A stretch of DNA of 64,000 bases from Bradyrhizobium sp. (GTDB lineage Bacteria > Pseudomonadota > Alphaproteobacteria > Rhizobiales > Xanthobacteraceae), in NCBI RefSeq assembly GCF_004799445.1, contig NZ_SSNA01000069.1, positions 1 to 64,000 of the forward strand, in the 5' to 3' direction. A model generated the notes under the pieces. It searched no databases, was not told the DNA's origin, and saw only the letters and a program-made list of their open reading frames with translations. How positions within the stretch are numbered: the stretch's first letter is position 1; each line of letters opens with the position of its first letter. The position numbers and the translations under genes are program-made. Positions 27,218-36,581 of this stretch are shown piece by piece.

Positions 27218-27598
27218 ATGGACAAGAAGACACACGACAAGGGACTGGAGATTCGAAAAGCGGTGCTGGGCGAGGCCTATGTCGCCAACGCGCTGAAAAA
27301 CGCCGATGACTTCAACAGGCCATTTCAGGAACTGGTCACCGAATATTGCTGGGGCGCGGTGTGGGGCCGCGAGGAACTGCCGCACAAGACCCGCAGCATG
27401 CTCAATCTCGCCATGATCTCGATCCTGAACCGGCCGCACGAGTTGCGGGCGCACATCAAGGGCGCGTTGACCAATGGCGTAAGCCGCGACGAGATTCGCG
27501 AAATCTTCATGCAGGTCGCGATCTATGCCGGCATTCCCGCCGGCGTCGACAGTTTCCGGATCGCGCGCGAAGTGTTCGCCGAACTCGACAAGGGCTAG
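27218..27598 (+). CDS. Carboxymuconolactone decarboxylase family protein
   Basis: The 126-residue all-helical product carries the family core: EYCWGAVWGREELPHKTRSMLNLAM and LRAHIKGALTNGVSRDEI. It resembles gamma-carboxymuconolactone decarboxylase (PcaC), which acts in the protocatechuate branch, but no other pca genes are nearby. The lone CxxC of AhpD-type members is absent, which favours a decarboxylase or lactonase role over peroxidase. It lies 11 nt before a beta-hydroxyacid dehydrogenase gene and is probably co-transcribed with it. Confidence 0.85.
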   Translation: MDKKTHDKGLEIRKAVLGEAYVANALKNADDFNRPFQELVTEYCWGAVWGREELPHKTRSMLNLAMISILNRPHELRAHIKGALTNGVSRDEIREIFMQVAIYAGIPAGVDSFRIAREVFAELDKG

Positions 27599-27609
27599 GG
27601 CGCTTCACC

Positions 27610-28515
27610 ATGGAAATCGGATTCATCGGCCTGGGCAATATGGGCTTCCCCATGGCCCGCCGCCTGATCGAGGCCGGGCATCAACTCGTCGTGTTCGACC
27701 AGCGCAAGGAGGCCGTGGAGCGGCTGGTAGCGCTGGGCGCGCAGGCGGCGTCCTCGCCGAAAGACGTCGCCGACCGCACTGAGACCGTGCTGGCGAGCCT
27801 GCCCTCGCTGCAGGCCTCGCTCGAGGTGGCGACCGGAACGGATGGCGTCATCGAAGGCCGGCGCGTCAGGCGCTTCGTCGATCTCTCCACCGTCGGATCG
27901 CATATGGCGGTGCGGATCCACGACCTTTTGGCGAAGCACAACCTCGTGCAGCTCGACAGTCCGGTCAGCGGCGGCGTCGGCGGTGCCGAAAAGGGCACGC
28001 TCGCGGTCATGGTTTCGGGTCCTCGTGCCGACTTCGAGACGGTGAAACCCGCGCTCGACGTGATCGGCAAGGTATTCTTCATCGGCGAGAAGCCGGGCTC
28101 GGCCCAGACCATGAAGCTTGCCAACAATCTGTTGTCGGCGACCGCCGTGGTGGCGACTTCGGAAGCCGTCGTGATGGGCGTCAAATCAGGCCTCGATCCC
28201 GCCGTGATGATCGACGTAATCAATGCGGGCTCGGGCATGAACACCGCGAGCCGCGACAAGTTTCCCCGTGCGATCCTGCCGCGCAGCTTCGACTACGGCT
28301 TCGCCACCGGATTGATGGTCAAGGACGTGCGGCTTTGCCTCGAAGAGGCGAAATCGCTGGGACTCTCGATGGAGGTGGCCGAAGCGGTCGGACGGCTCTG
28401 GGAAGTGGTGATCCGCGAGATGGGCGCCGAGTCCGATTTCACTTCCGCGATCAAGCCGATCGAAAAGGCGGCCGGCGTGGTGGTCGGAGGCAAAGCCGCT
28501 CACGCCGCGAAGTGA
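27610..28515 (+). CDS. Beta-hydroxyacid dehydrogenase (3-hydroxyisobutyrate dehydrogenase family)
   Basis: The 301-residue product has the NAD(P)-binding motif GLGNMG at 7-12, the substrate motif DSPVSGG at 116-122 and the catalytic Lys169 in TMKLANNL. Family members oxidise 3-hydroxyisobutyrate, tartronate semialdehyde or similar acids; the exact substrate is unknown. It forms a pair with the upstream carboxymuconolactone-decarboxylase-like gene. Confidence 0.87.
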   Translation: MEIGFIGLGNMGFPMARRLIEAGHQLVVFDQRKEAVERLVALGAQAASSPKDVADRTETVLASLPSLQASLEVATGTDGVIEGRRVRRFVDLSTVGSHMAVRIHDLLAKHNLVQLDSPVSGGVGGAEKGTLAVMVSGPRADFETVKPALDVIGKVFFIGEKPGSAQTMKLANNLLSATAVVATSEAVVMGVKSGLDPAVMIDVINAGSGMNTASRDKFPRAILPRSFDYGFATGLMVKDVRLCLEEAKSLGLSMEVAEAVGRLWEVVIREMGAESDFTSAIKPIEKAAGVVVGGKAAHAAK

Positions 28516-28523
28516 AACTCCTT

Positions 28524-28651
28524 CGTCGTCCCGGCCTTGAGCCGGGACCCATAACCACAGGCGTTTGGCGTTATCTAGGCTGGAGCCGCAGCTCGATCTC
28601 TACAAACCTCGGCGGTTATGGGTCCCCGCGTTCGCGGCGACGACAAACTAC
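28524..28651. repeat. Palindromic repeat between convergent genes
   Basis: A GC-rich hairpin (gtcccggc 28528-28535 with gccgggac 28541-28548) and an outer ccataacc/ggttatggg pair (28549-28556 with 28614-28622), with gtcgtc/gacgac ends. It lies between the convergent dehydrogenase and lysA genes and may act as a bidirectional terminator. Confidence 0.65.
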
Positions 28652-28661
28652 TGCCGGAGCC

Positions 28662-29927
28662 TCACAACCACGGCGCAGGCTTGTCCATCGCGATCAGGGC
28701 CTCGGCCTCGACGCGGGGCCGCACCACCGCATACTGGTCATCCTTGACCAGGACTTCCGGCACCAGCGCCCGGGTGTTGTAGGTGCCCGACTGCACCGCG
28801 CCATAGGCGCCGGCGCTCATGACCGCCAGGAGATCGCCAGCTTTGGGTTCCGGCATGGTCCGCCCCAGCGCAAGATAATCGCCGCTTTCGCAGACCGGCC
28901 CAACCACGTCGGCGACGATCGTCGGCGCGCCTTGCGGGGCGGCACGGACCGGCAGCACGTCATGATGCGCCTCATACAGCGTGGGACGGATCAGATCGTT
29001 CATCGCCGCGTCGATGATAACGAAATTCCTGGCATCGCCATGCTTCAGATAGATCACGCGCGTCACCAGAATCCCGGCATTGCCGACGATCAGCCGGCCG
29101 GGCTCGAACACCAGCGTGCAGCCGAGATTATGTGTCACCCGCTTGACCACGGCGGCATAGGCGGAAGGCAGTGGCGGCGTTTCGCCGCCGGCATGGTAGG
29201 GAATGCCAAGGCCGCCGCCGAAGTCGATATGCGAGATGGTGTGGCCGTCGGCGCGCAGCGTCTGCACGAATTCGGCCAGCAGCCTGAACGCGGCTTCCAG
29301 CGGCACCAGATCGGTGATCTGGCTGCCGATATGCATGTCGACGCCGGTGACGCGAATGCCGGGCAGCTTTGCCGCGCGGGCATAGACCGCGCGCGCCCGG
29401 TCGAGCGGGACGCCGAACTTGTTCTCGGACTTGCCGGTCGAGATTTTGGCATGCGAGCCGGAATCGACGTCGGGATTGACCCGAACCGAGATCCGCGCCA
29501 CGCGCCCCTGCTCCTGCGCCAGCCGCGACAGCAATTCGAGTTCGGGCTCGGATTCGACGTTGATGCAAAGAATGTCTTCCGCCAGTGCTGCGCGCAGCTC
29601 GGCTTCGGTCTTGCCAACCCCGGAGAATAAAATCTTCCCGGGCGGGATGCCGGCGGCCAGCGCGCGCTTCAACTCGCCGCCGGACACCACATCCGCGCCG
29701 GCGCCGAGCTTTGCGAGCGTGCGCAGCACCGACTGGTTGGAGTTGGCCTTCATGGCGTAGCAGATCAGCGACTTCTCGCCGGCAAAGGCCTCGCTGAACA
29801 CCCGGTAATGGCGCTCCAGCGTCGCGGTCGAATAGCAATAGAACGGCGTGCCGACGGCCTCCGCCAGCTCGATCAGATTCACCGCCTCGGCGTGAAGCAC
29901 GCCGTTGCGATAGTCGAAGTGATTCAT
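28662..29927 (-). CDS. lysA: Diaminopimelate decarboxylase
   Basis: The 421-residue fold-type III PLP enzyme has PLP Lys60 in CYAMKANSN, the GGGLGIPY phosphate-binding loop near 230 and the CESGDYLA motif supplying the active-site Cys from the partner subunit. It converts meso-diaminopimelate to lysine, the last step of lysine synthesis. The ATG at 29927 lies 11 nt after the lipoprotein stop, within argH-lipoprotein-lysA on the minus strand. Confidence 0.95.
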   Translation of the reverse strand: MNHFDYRNGVLHAEAVNLIELAEAVGTPFYCYSTATLERHYRVFSEAFAGEKSLICYAMKANSNQSVLRTLAKLGAGADVVSGGELKRALAAGIPPGKILFSGVGKTEAELRAALAEDILCINVESEPELELLSRLAQEQGRVARISVRVNPDVDSGSHAKISTGKSENKFGVPLDRARAVYARAAKLPGIRVTGVDMHIGSQITDLVPLEAAFRLLAEFVQTLRADGHTISHIDFGGGLGIPYHAGGETPPLPSAYAAVVKRVTHNLGCTLVFEPGRLIVGNAGILVTRVIYLKHGDARNFVIIDAAMNDLIRPTLYEAHHDVLPVRAAPQGAPTIVADVVGPVCESGDYLALGRTMPEPKAGDLLAVMSAGAYGAVQSGTYNTRALVPEVLVKDDQYAVVRPRVEAEALIAMDKPAPWL

Positions 29928-29938
29928 GGCGAACTCGG

Positions 29939-30214
29939 TTAGTTGCTGTTCAGGAGCGGGTCGAGGACGAATGGTCGCTTCGGACCTCTGCCGGCGGTTG
30001 GTGGCGCATTGGCGCCGTAGCTTGGATCGAACACGCTCGGTTTGCTCGCCTGATCGGCCTCTGGATTACTCTGGACAGCTGCGGCCGGTTGCGACGACGC
30101 GGTCGGCGGCAATTCGAGCGGCCCCTTGCGGCCGCAGCCTGCGAGCGCAAGCACCGCTGCGCTGAGCAGAACAAGGGCCCATCCCCGATATTTTGGGCGG
30201 TCGTTGCGATTCAC
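29939..30214 (-). CDS. Small LptM-like lipoprotein
   Basis: The 91-residue product has a lipoprotein signal peptide ending in a lipobox (LALAGC near residue 27) directly followed by GRKGPLELPP, the signature of YifL/LptM-type lipoproteins. LptM assists maturation of the LPS translocon LptDE in E. coli. The rest is proline-rich and probably disordered. The GTG at 30214 gives a correctly placed signal peptide. It is in the conserved argH-lptM-lysA arrangement. Confidence 0.8.
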   Translation of the reverse strand: MNRNDRPKYRGWALVLLSAAVLALAGCGRKGPLELPPTASSQPAAAVQSNPEADQASKPSVFDPSYGANAPPTAGRGPKRPFVLDPLLNSN

Positions 30215-30305
30215 GTCAAAATCCCCAATGCGGCGGCACCATACAAAGATTGACCTGTTCTGGCGAGACCTGCGGCGTGCTGAATTTTCCCGCGAGAATC
30301 GCGGC

Positions 30306-31703
30306 TCAGCCCAATTTTCGCTCTTTTTCCAGCCGCTTGAGCCAGCTCTTGGCCTGCGCCTGCACGTTCTTCGGGGCGGTTCCGCCAAGGCTCGTGCGGC
30401 TCTTGACGGAGGCCTCGACCGACAGCACCGCCAGCGCCTGGGCAGTAATCCTGGGCTCAATGGCCTGCATCGCCTGCAACGGCAGCTCATGCAGCGCGAC
30501 GCCATCCTTGGCTGCCCTGGCGACGATGCGCCCGGTGACGTGGTGGGCGTCGCGGAACGGCATTTTCAAGGTCCGCACCAGCCAGTCCGCAAGATCGGTA
30601 GCGGTGGCGTAGCCTTCCCCGGCCGCGGCTTTCATTCGCGCCTCATCCGGGACGATATCGGTGACCATTCCGGTCATCGCGCGAACCGCCAGCGAAAGCG
30701 CGGCGAATGCCTCCATCGCGCCCTGCTTGTCTTCCTGCATGTCCTTTTGATAGGCGAGCGGCAGCCCCTTCATCACGATCAGTAACGCGGTCAGCGCGCC
30801 GATCACCCTGCCGGTTTTGGCGCGCACCAGTTCGGCCGCATCCGGATTGCGCTTCTGCGGCATGATCGAGGAGCCGGTGGTGAACTTGTCGGAAAGCCGC
30901 ACCAGCCCCACCAGCGGCGAGGTCCAGATCACGATCTCTTCGGCGAAACGCGACAGATGCACCGACGCGATCGCCGCCGCCGACAAGGTCTCGATCACGA
31001 AATCCCGGTCCGACACCGCGTCGAGCGAATTGGCCATCGGCCGGTCGAAGCCGAGCGCTTTCGCGGTCGCGTGGCGATCGATCGGGAACGAGGTGCCAGC
31101 CAGGGCTGCTGCGCCGAGCGGCGATTCGTTCAGGCGTTTGCGCGCGTCGGCGAAGCGGCCGCGGTCGCGCGCCGCCATCTCGACATAAGCGAGCAGATGA
31201 TGCCCGAACGTCACCGGCTGCGCGGTCTGCAGATGCGTGAACCCGGGCATCACGGTCGCGGCATGTTCCAGCGCCCGCAGCGCCAGCGCGTGCTGGAACG
31301 CGGCCAGCGCGGCATCGGTCTCGTCGATGGTGTCACGGACATACAGCCGAAAATCGGTGGCGACCTGATCGTTGCGCGAACGCGCGGTGTGCAGCCGTCC
31401 CGCAGCGGGCCCGATCAACTCACCGAGCCGGCTCTCGACATTCATGTGAATGTCCTCGAGCGCGCGCTTGAAATCGAACGATCCCTTGCCGATTTCTGAC
31501 AAAATCGTGTCTAGACCCCTGCAGATATTTTTCGCATCGTTCGCCGAAATAATGCCTTGCGCTGACAGCATCGCGGCGTGGGCCTTGGACGCGGCGATGT
31601 CCTGGGCGTAAAGGTGACGATCGACGTCGATCGAGACGTTGATTTCGTCCATGATCGCGTCGGGGCGCTCGGTGAACCGGCCGCCCCACATCTTGTTGCT
31701 CAT
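30306..31703 (-). CDS. argH: Argininosuccinate lyase
   Basis: The 465-residue product starts [10 protein letters not shown] and carries the fumarase/lyase superfamily signature [12 protein letters not shown] (catalytic Ser loop) near 280, plus TARSRNDQ and the GFTHLQ motif. It splits argininosuccinate to arginine and fumarate. It is divergent from tlpA (126 nt) and is followed by the lipoprotein and lysA genes. Confidence 0.95.
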   Translation of the reverse strand: MSNKMWGGRFTERPDAIMDEINVSIDVDRHLYAQDIAASKAHAAMLSAQGIISANDAKNICRGLDTILSEIGKGSFDFKRALEDIHMNVESRLGELIGPAAGRLHTARSRNDQVATDFRLYVRDTIDETDAALAAFQHALALRALEHAATVMPGFTHLQTAQPVTFGHHLLAYVEMAARDRGRFADARKRLNESPLGAAALAGTSFPIDRHATAKALGFDRPMANSLDAVSDRDFVIETLSAAAIASVHLSRFAEEIVIWTSPLVGLVRLSDKFTTGSSIMPQKRNPDAAELVRAKTGRVIGALTALLIVMKGLPLAYQKDMQEDKQGAMEAFAALSLAVRAMTGMVTDIVPDEARMKAAAGEGYATATDLADWLVRTLKMPFRDAHHVTGRIVARAAKDGVALHELPLQAMQAIEPRITAQALAVLSVEASVKSRTSLGGTAPKNVQAQAKSWLKRLEKERKLG

Positions 31704-31829
31704 GACCCGTTACTCATGACTTATTACTCTTGCCCGCCGCGCCTCGCCTGCGCCCGTTGACACGCCGTATGCCGTCCCTGGCGCCACCAAAGCCCTGCAT
31801 AGCCGTATCTGATACAGGATGACAACGAT

Positions 31830-32501
31830 ATGCCCGAACGACCCTCACCCGCCCCGGCTGCCATGCGCCGGATTCCCTACGTCGTCGGGGCGGTGCTGGT
31901 CGGGACAATGATTGGATTTGCCGGGGTATACGGGATTGGCGGGCTGAAGCGCAACGCGGCCGGCGATTCCGCCTGCGCCGCGGCGGTCGACCTTTCGCGC
32001 AAGCTCGCGCCTCTGGTGCATGGCGAGGTGGCCGCCCTGACCATGGCAACGGCGCCGCTGCGGCTGCCGGACCTCGCCTTCGAGGACGGCGACGGCAAGC
32101 CGAGGAAGCTCTCGGACTGGCGCGGCCGCACGGTTCTGGTGAACCTGTGGGCGACCTGGTGCGTGCCCTGCCGCCGGGAAATGCCGGCGCTGGACCGCCT
32201 GCAGGCGAGGCTTGGCGGCAAGAATTTCGAGGTGGTCGCGATCAATATCGATACCCGCGACCCCGAAAAGCCCAGGAGTTTCCTCAAAGAGGCCAACCTG
32301 ACCCGGCTTGGCTACTTTAGTGATCAAAAAGCCAAGGTTTTTCAGGATCTTAAGGCCATAGGGCGGGCGCTGGGCATGCCCACCTCGGTGCTGGTCGACA
32401 GTCAGGGCTGCGAGATCGGCACCATTGCCGGACCGGCGGAATGGGACAGCGACGACGCGGTCAAGCTGATCACGGCGGCAACGACAGTTCCGGGCTCCTA
32501 G
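31830..32501 (+). CDS. tlpA: Membrane-anchored thiol:disulfide interchange protein TlpA
   Basis: The 223-residue product has an N-terminal membrane anchor (about 15-37) and a periplasmic thioredoxin domain with the active site WATWCVPC (Cys111, Cys114). TlpA of Bradyrhizobium japonicum, which likewise lies beside argH, reduces ScoI and CoxB during copper-centre assembly of cytochrome oxidase. An extra Cys pair (Cys49 and Cys136-equivalent in QGCE near 192) is consistent with the structural disulfide of that protein, though I did not verify the match. Confidence 0.88.
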   Translation: MPERPSPAPAAMRRIPYVVGAVLVGTMIGFAGVYGIGGLKRNAAGDSACAAAVDLSRKLAPLVHGEVAALTMATAPLRLPDLAFEDGDGKPRKLSDWRGRTVLVNLWATWCVPCRREMPALDRLQARLGGKNFEVVAINIDTRDPEKPRSFLKEANLTRLGYFSDQKAKVFQDLKAIGRALGMPTSVLVDSQGCEIGTIAGPAEWDSDDAVKLITAATTVPGS

Positions 32502-32558
32502 CCGAGGGACGGCCAGCCTGAGCGCACGAGCACGCGCGGAATGACGCTTTCGGGGGCC

Positions 32559-32753
32559 TTAGGCGGTAACGTTGATATTGCCGCCGATACCCGCGGCCAC
32601 ATTGGCGAGCGAGGGGGTTCCAGTACCCAACAGGGTCTGAACCGCGGATTTCTCGGCACTGGCATTCGCGCTCAAGAAGGTGGTTGCGATCTGCTGCTGC
32701 GTATTACCCGCCTGAGCAGCGAGAATGCTGCTGACCATGCTCATCATATCCAT
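32559..32753 (-). CDS. YjfB-like small putative motility protein
   Basis: The 64-residue product (MDMMSMVSSILAAQAGNTQQQIATT...) is short, Gln/Ala-rich and helical with a Gly-rich end, resembling the YjfB putative motility family. The ATG at 32753 is preferred over one seven codons upstream. Function is unproven; no flagellar genes are nearby. It converges with tlpA (57 nt). Confidence 0.65.
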   Translation of the reverse strand: MDMMSMVSSILAAQAGNTQQQIATTFLSANASAEKSAVQTLLGTGTPSLANVAAGIGGNINVTA

Positions 32754-32821
32754 ACGCAATACCCCCGTCGTCAACAGCTACGCTACCCGGCAGTCGTTAA
32801 CGATCCATTTTCCGACCGAGC

Positions 32822-33673
32822 TCAGGCAGCGCTCGCCGCAAAGGCAGCGCCAAGGGTGCGCAACGCCCGGCGTGTGCGGGCGTCGGACAATTTCGAATAA
32901 AGGATCACCTCGCGGGTCGGCAGCGGCGGCAAACCAAGCCGCGATCCGAGATCGATGGTACCGGACGGCGCGACCCGGCGCCCCAGCGCCGCCACCGCCA
33001 AACCGGCGGATATCGCAGCACCTATGGTCGCAATTCCGCCGCCGACAAACACCTCGGTCCATGGTATGCTGGCCGCGTCGAGAACGTCGAGGGCCATGGC
33101 GCGCACGCTGCAAGGCTCGGCCTGGGTCGCAAGACGCAGTGGCTCTCCGGGCTGCCAGTGGAAATCAGGCGCGGCCATCCAACCGAATTGCTCTTCGAAA
33201 AGTATATCGCCGCCACGGCGCCGGGCATCGTGGCCGAGCACGATCGCGGCATCCAGCGCGCCACCGTCGAATGCCGCGAGGACGGCGCGCGACGTGTCAA
33301 TGTGTAACTCCATGACCAGTCCCGGATCGGTGGCGCTCATCCGTTTCAGTAACGCCGTCAGTTCCGGGCCGATAACGTGGTGGCTGATGCCGACAGTCAG
33401 GCGGCGGTGTTCGACGGCAAAAGCGCCGATCGCCGACTGGTGCGCGGCGACGAGGTTGCGCGCAGCCCCAAGGAAAGCGCTTCCCTCGGCGGACAGTTGA
33501 ACGCGTCGTGGGGTTCGCTCCAGCAACCGGCGACCGAGCCCGGCCTCCAGACGCTTGATCTTCAGGCTGACGGAGGACTGGGTGGTGTCCATCGCCTCGG
33601 CGGCACGGGTGAAACTGTTCAGGTCGGCCACTAGGACAAAGGCCTGGACCGCCTCGACATCGAGGGCTTTCAT
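32822..33673 (-). CDS. LysR family transcriptional regulator
   Basis: The 283-residue product has an N-terminal winged helix-turn-helix (VEAVQAFVLVADLNSFTRAAEAMDTTQSSVSLKIKRLEAGL, summarised from residues 5-45) and a LysR substrate-binding domain from about 88. The ATG at 33673 is chosen because the HTH starts 4 residues later. It is divergent from the tautomerase/aminotransferase genes with a 109-nt gap, the usual position of a LysR regulator relative to its target. Confidence 0.88.
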   Translation of the reverse strand: MKALDVEAVQAFVLVADLNSFTRAAEAMDTTQSSVSLKIKRLEAGLGRRLLERTPRRVQLSAEGSAFLGAARNLVAAHQSAIGAFAVEHRRLTVGISHHVIGPELTALLKRMSATDPGLVMELHIDTSRAVLAAFDGGALDAAIVLGHDARRRGGDILFEEQFGWMAAPDFHWQPGEPLRLATQAEPCSVRAMALDVLDAASIPWTEVFVGGGIATIGAAISAGLAVAALGRRVAPSGTIDLGSRLGLPPLPTREVILYSKLSDARTRRALRTLGAAFAASAA

Positions 33674-33782
33674 GGCGGACCATTGGAAAACGAAATCACT
33701 GAAATATCGTATCATATTGTTTTTTAATGATCAAGAAACTCCTACGTTCGACCCGTCCCAACACCAACCGCAGGAGATTACC
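33674..33782. promoter_or_regulatory. LysR/tautomerase divergent control region
   Basis: This short AT-rich divergent region contains an atatcgtatcatat stretch near 33703-33716 and a T-run near 33718. It is the probable operator for the LysR protein acting on the tautomerase-aminotransferase genes. The exact T-N11-A box is not assigned. Confidence 0.45.
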
Positions 33783-34166
33783 ATGCCGCTGGCCCGGATT
33801 TCGTTGAGGCGGGGCAAGTCCGCCGCCTATCGCAAGGCCATCTTTGAGGGCCTCTATCAGGCCCTGCGCGAGACCTTCGACGTCCCCGAAGGCGACCGCT
33901 TCATGATCGTCACCGAACATGACGATGACGATTTCGTCTATGACGCGAACTATCTCGTCATCAAGCGCAGTGACGATCTGGTCATCGTGCAGATCACCAT
34001 TAGCAACACGCGACCAAGGGCGCAAAAACAAAGACTCTATCAGCGCATCGTTGAGCGGCTGACCGAGAACCCCGGGCTACGCCCCGAGGATGTCTTCATC
34101 AATCTGGTCGAAGTGCTCCCGGAAAACTGGTCGTTCGGGCACGGCGTAGCGCAGTACGTCAAGTGA
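33783..34166 (+). CDS. Tautomerase family protein
   Basis: The 127-residue product begins MPLARISLRRGKS, so Pro2 would become the N-terminal catalytic proline after Met removal, as in 4-oxalocrotonate tautomerase-fold enzymes. Length (about 127) and motifs EGDRFMIVTEHD and NPGLRPEDVFINLVEV fit the fused-tautomerase subgroup. Substrate unknown. It overlaps the next gene by 4 nt (GTGA), so the tautomerase and aminotransferase are likely to work together. Confidence 0.85.
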   Translation: MPLARISLRRGKSAAYRKAIFEGLYQALRETFDVPEGDRFMIVTEHDDDDFVYDANYLVIKRSDDLVIVQITISNTRPRAQKQRLYQRIVERLTENPGLRPEDVFINLVEVLPENWSFGHGVAQYVK

Positions 34167-35374
34167 TGGCCGTGCCCGTGCTTTCGCCGCGCGTCAGCGG
34201 GATACAGCCCTCGCTCGCTTCGATCCTGCGTCGCCGCGCCCGCGAGCTTCGCGCGGCCGGGCGCGACATTATCGAGCTGTCCTCGGGCAATCTCGACTTC
34301 CCGACGCCGGATCATGTGATCGCGGCGGCACATGCTGCCGCACTGCGGGGGGAAACCCTCTACACCGACGTCGACGGCACGCCGGAACTGAAGCAGTCGG
34401 TGCGCGCCACCCTGCTGCGAGACCATCGGCTCACTTATGCGGAAGGCGAGATCGTCATCTGCAATGGCTCGACGCAGGCTCTGTTCAACGCGCTGCTGGC
34501 GACACTTTCGCCCGCGGAAGAGGTCATCATCCTCGCGCCCTACTGGGCACCTTATCTCGAGCAAGTGCGGCTGGCCGGCGGCACACCGGTGATCGTGCCC
34601 TGCCCGCAGAACAATGGCTATAAGCTGCGCCCGGACGATTTGGTGGCAGCGATCACGCCGCGAACGCGCTGGCTCATCATCAATAACCCGGTCAATCCCT
34701 CGGGCGCGGTTTACTCAAGGAAAGAATTGTCGGCTATCGCTGCGGTACTGCTGCAGCACCCGGAGGTCTGGATCCTCTCCGACGGTCTCTACGAGCATAT
34801 CGTATTCGACGGAGATTGCGCGCCCACGCTCGCTGAAATCGAGCCGCGCCTGAAGCCACGAACACTGACCGTCAGCGGCGTCGCCAAGACCTACGCCATG
34901 ATGGGATGGCGTGTCGGCTACGCCGCCGGGCCTGCCGCGCTGATCCGCGAAATGATCAAGATCCAGTCGCAGACCACGTCCTGCGCGTCATCGATCAGCC
35001 AGGCCGCCGCCGTCGCAGCGCTCAATGGCCCGCAGGAATTGTTACGCCAGCGTGCCGACGTCTTGCGGGCGAAGCGGGATCACTTTGCCCGATTTCTGAA
35101 TGGCTGCTCGGGCCTGTCATGCGAGCCGCCGCAGGGGACCTTCTATCTGCTGGTGTCCTGCGCCGGTGTGATCGGCAAGTGCCTGCCAAATGGAAAGCAA
35201 GTCCTGACCGACCGCGATTTTGCGGGCTATCTGCTCGATCATGCCGATCTGGCTGTGCTTCCCGGTGCAGATTTTGGGCTGTCACCCTATTTCCGTGTCA
35301 GTTTTGCCAACTCGCAATCGAACATCGAAGCGGCCGGCCAAAGATTGCGGCATGCGTGCGAGGCCTTGCGATGA
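34163..35374 (+). CDS. PLP-dependent aminotransferase, class I/II
   Basis: The 403-residue product is a fold-type I aminotransferase: NNPVNPSGAVYS motif near 174-185 and PLP Lys in SGVAKTYAMMGWRVGY near 240. It may act on aspartate, aromatic or related amino acids; the substrate is not assignable. GTG at 34163 and ATG at 34166 are adjacent possible starts. It is co-transcribed with the tautomerase and overlaps by 4 nt (ATGA) a 42-codon ORF downstream. Confidence 0.87.
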   Translation: MMAVPVLSPRVSGIQPSLASILRRRARELRAAGRDIIELSSGNLDFPTPDHVIAAAHAAALRGETLYTDVDGTPELKQSVRATLLRDHRLTYAEGEIVICNGSTQALFNALLATLSPAEEVIILAPYWAPYLEQVRLAGGTPVIVPCPQNNGYKLRPDDLVAAITPRTRWLIINNPVNPSGAVYSRKELSAIAAVLLQHPEVWILSDGLYEHIVFDGDCAPTLAEIEPRLKPRTLTVSGVAKTYAMMGWRVGYAAGPAALIREMIKIQSQTTSCASSISQAAAVAALNGPQELLRQRADVLRAKRDHFARFLNGCSGLSCEPPQGTFYLLVSCAGVIGKCLPNGKQVLTDRDFAGYLLDHADLAVLPGADFGLSPYFRVSFANSQSNIEAAGQRLRHACEALR

Positions 35375-35499
35375 CACGATATTGCGAGGCCGGCGCACGC
35401 GTGGCTCTGGTCGCCCATCTGCTGGGACTTGGCGCGGGTGCGGCGACGATTGTCGGCCTCACGCCCGCAGCGCTGGCATTGGTACGGGCGCTGACGTGA
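35371..35499 (+). CDS. Putative 42-residue hydrophobic protein
   Basis: A short ORF starting in the aminotransferase stop (ATGA overlap) and ending at 35499. The product (MTRYCEAGARVALVAHLLGL...) is Ala/Leu/Gly-rich with one hydrophobic stretch at about 10-35. The overlap suggests translation coupled to the aminotransferase, but the length and lack of recognised homologues leave it doubtful. Confidence 0.3.
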   Translation: MTRYCEAGARVALVAHLLGLGAGAATIVGLTPAALALVRALT

Positions 35500-35517
35500 C
35501 TAAGGGCAGCAGACCGG

Positions 35518-36399
35518 CTACCGGGTCGGAACCGGCTTTTCGCCGCGATAGTCGTAGAAGCCGCGCTGGGTCTTGCGGCCGAGCCAGCCGGCCTCGACAT
35601 ATTTCACCAGCAGCGGACACGGCCGGTATTTCGAGTCAGCCAGCCCCTCATGCAGCACCTGCATGATCGACAGGCAGGTATCGAGACCGATGAAATCGGC
35701 AAGCTCGAGCGGTCCCATCGGATGGTGCGCGCCGAGCTTCATCGCCGCATCGATCGCCTCGACATTCCCGACCCCCTCATACAGCGTATAGATCGCCTCG
35801 TTGATCATCGGCAGCAGAATGCGGTTGACAATGAAGGCCGGGAAATCCTCCGACACTGCGATGTGCTTGCCGAGCCGTGTGACGAAGCTCTTGGCCGCGT
35901 CGAAGGTGGTATCATCGGTGGCGATGCCGCGGATCAGTTCGACCAGTTCCATCAGCGGCACCGGATTCATGAAGTGAATGCCAATGAAGCGCTCCGGCCG
36001 GTCGGTGGACGCGGCAAGCCGTGTGATCGAGATCGACGAGGTATTGGAGGCGACGATGGCGCTGGGCTTCAGCACCGCGCAAACATCGTGAAAAATCTTG
36101 CGCTTGACCTCTTCCTTTTCGACCGCGCTCTCGATCACCAGATCGCAGTCGGACAATCCGTCCATCGTCTCGGCGGCAACGATCCTCTCCAGCGCCTGCT
36201 TGCGGGCGTCCTCGGTGATGATTTTCTTGGCGACCTGACGCGACAGGTTGCCGTTGATGGTCGCCATCCCCGATTTCAGGCGTTCGGCGGAGACATCGTT
36301 GAGAACCACATCGAGGCCGGCCAGCGCCGCCACATGTGCGATACCGTTGCCCATCTGGCCCGAACCGATTACGCCGACCTTGTTGATCATAACCGCCAT
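35518..36399 (-). CDS. 3-hydroxybutyryl-CoA dehydrogenase
   Basis: The 293-residue product has the NAD motif GSGQMGNGIAHVAAL, the HFMNPVPLMELVE active-site His motif and a C-terminal dimerisation domain with DFPAFIVNRILLPMINEA. It interconverts 3-hydroxybutyryl-CoA and acetoacetyl-CoA. A second Met (MINKVGVI) three codons in is an alternative start. It follows etfA on the same strand (182 nt). Confidence 0.92.
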   Translation of the reverse strand: MAVMINKVGVIGSGQMGNGIAHVAALAGLDVVLNDVSAERLKSGMATINGNLSRQVAKKIITEDARKQALERIVAAETMDGLSDCDLVIESAVEKEEVKRKIFHDVCAVLKPSAIVASNTSSISITRLAASTDRPERFIGIHFMNPVPLMELVELIRGIATDDTTFDAAKSFVTRLGKHIAVSEDFPAFIVNRILLPMINEAIYTLYEGVGNVEAIDAAMKLGAHHPMGPLELADFIGLDTCLSIMQVLHEGLADSKYRPCPLLVKYVEAGWLGRKTQRGFYDYRGEKPVPTR

Positions 36400-36581
36400 T
36401 TTGCCATCTCACAGCAGCGACGCGCACAGCGCCACTCATCCCTTGCATAAGCCCCGGACGAAACACCTATCAACCGGCGAAGCATTTTCCGTCAGAAAAC
36501 GCTTCTTGGCTATATTGCGCGTATTCCCATCGCAGAGTCGACCTCCACTTTTGCGGAATAGCTGCGCCTTTTCAATCGCGG

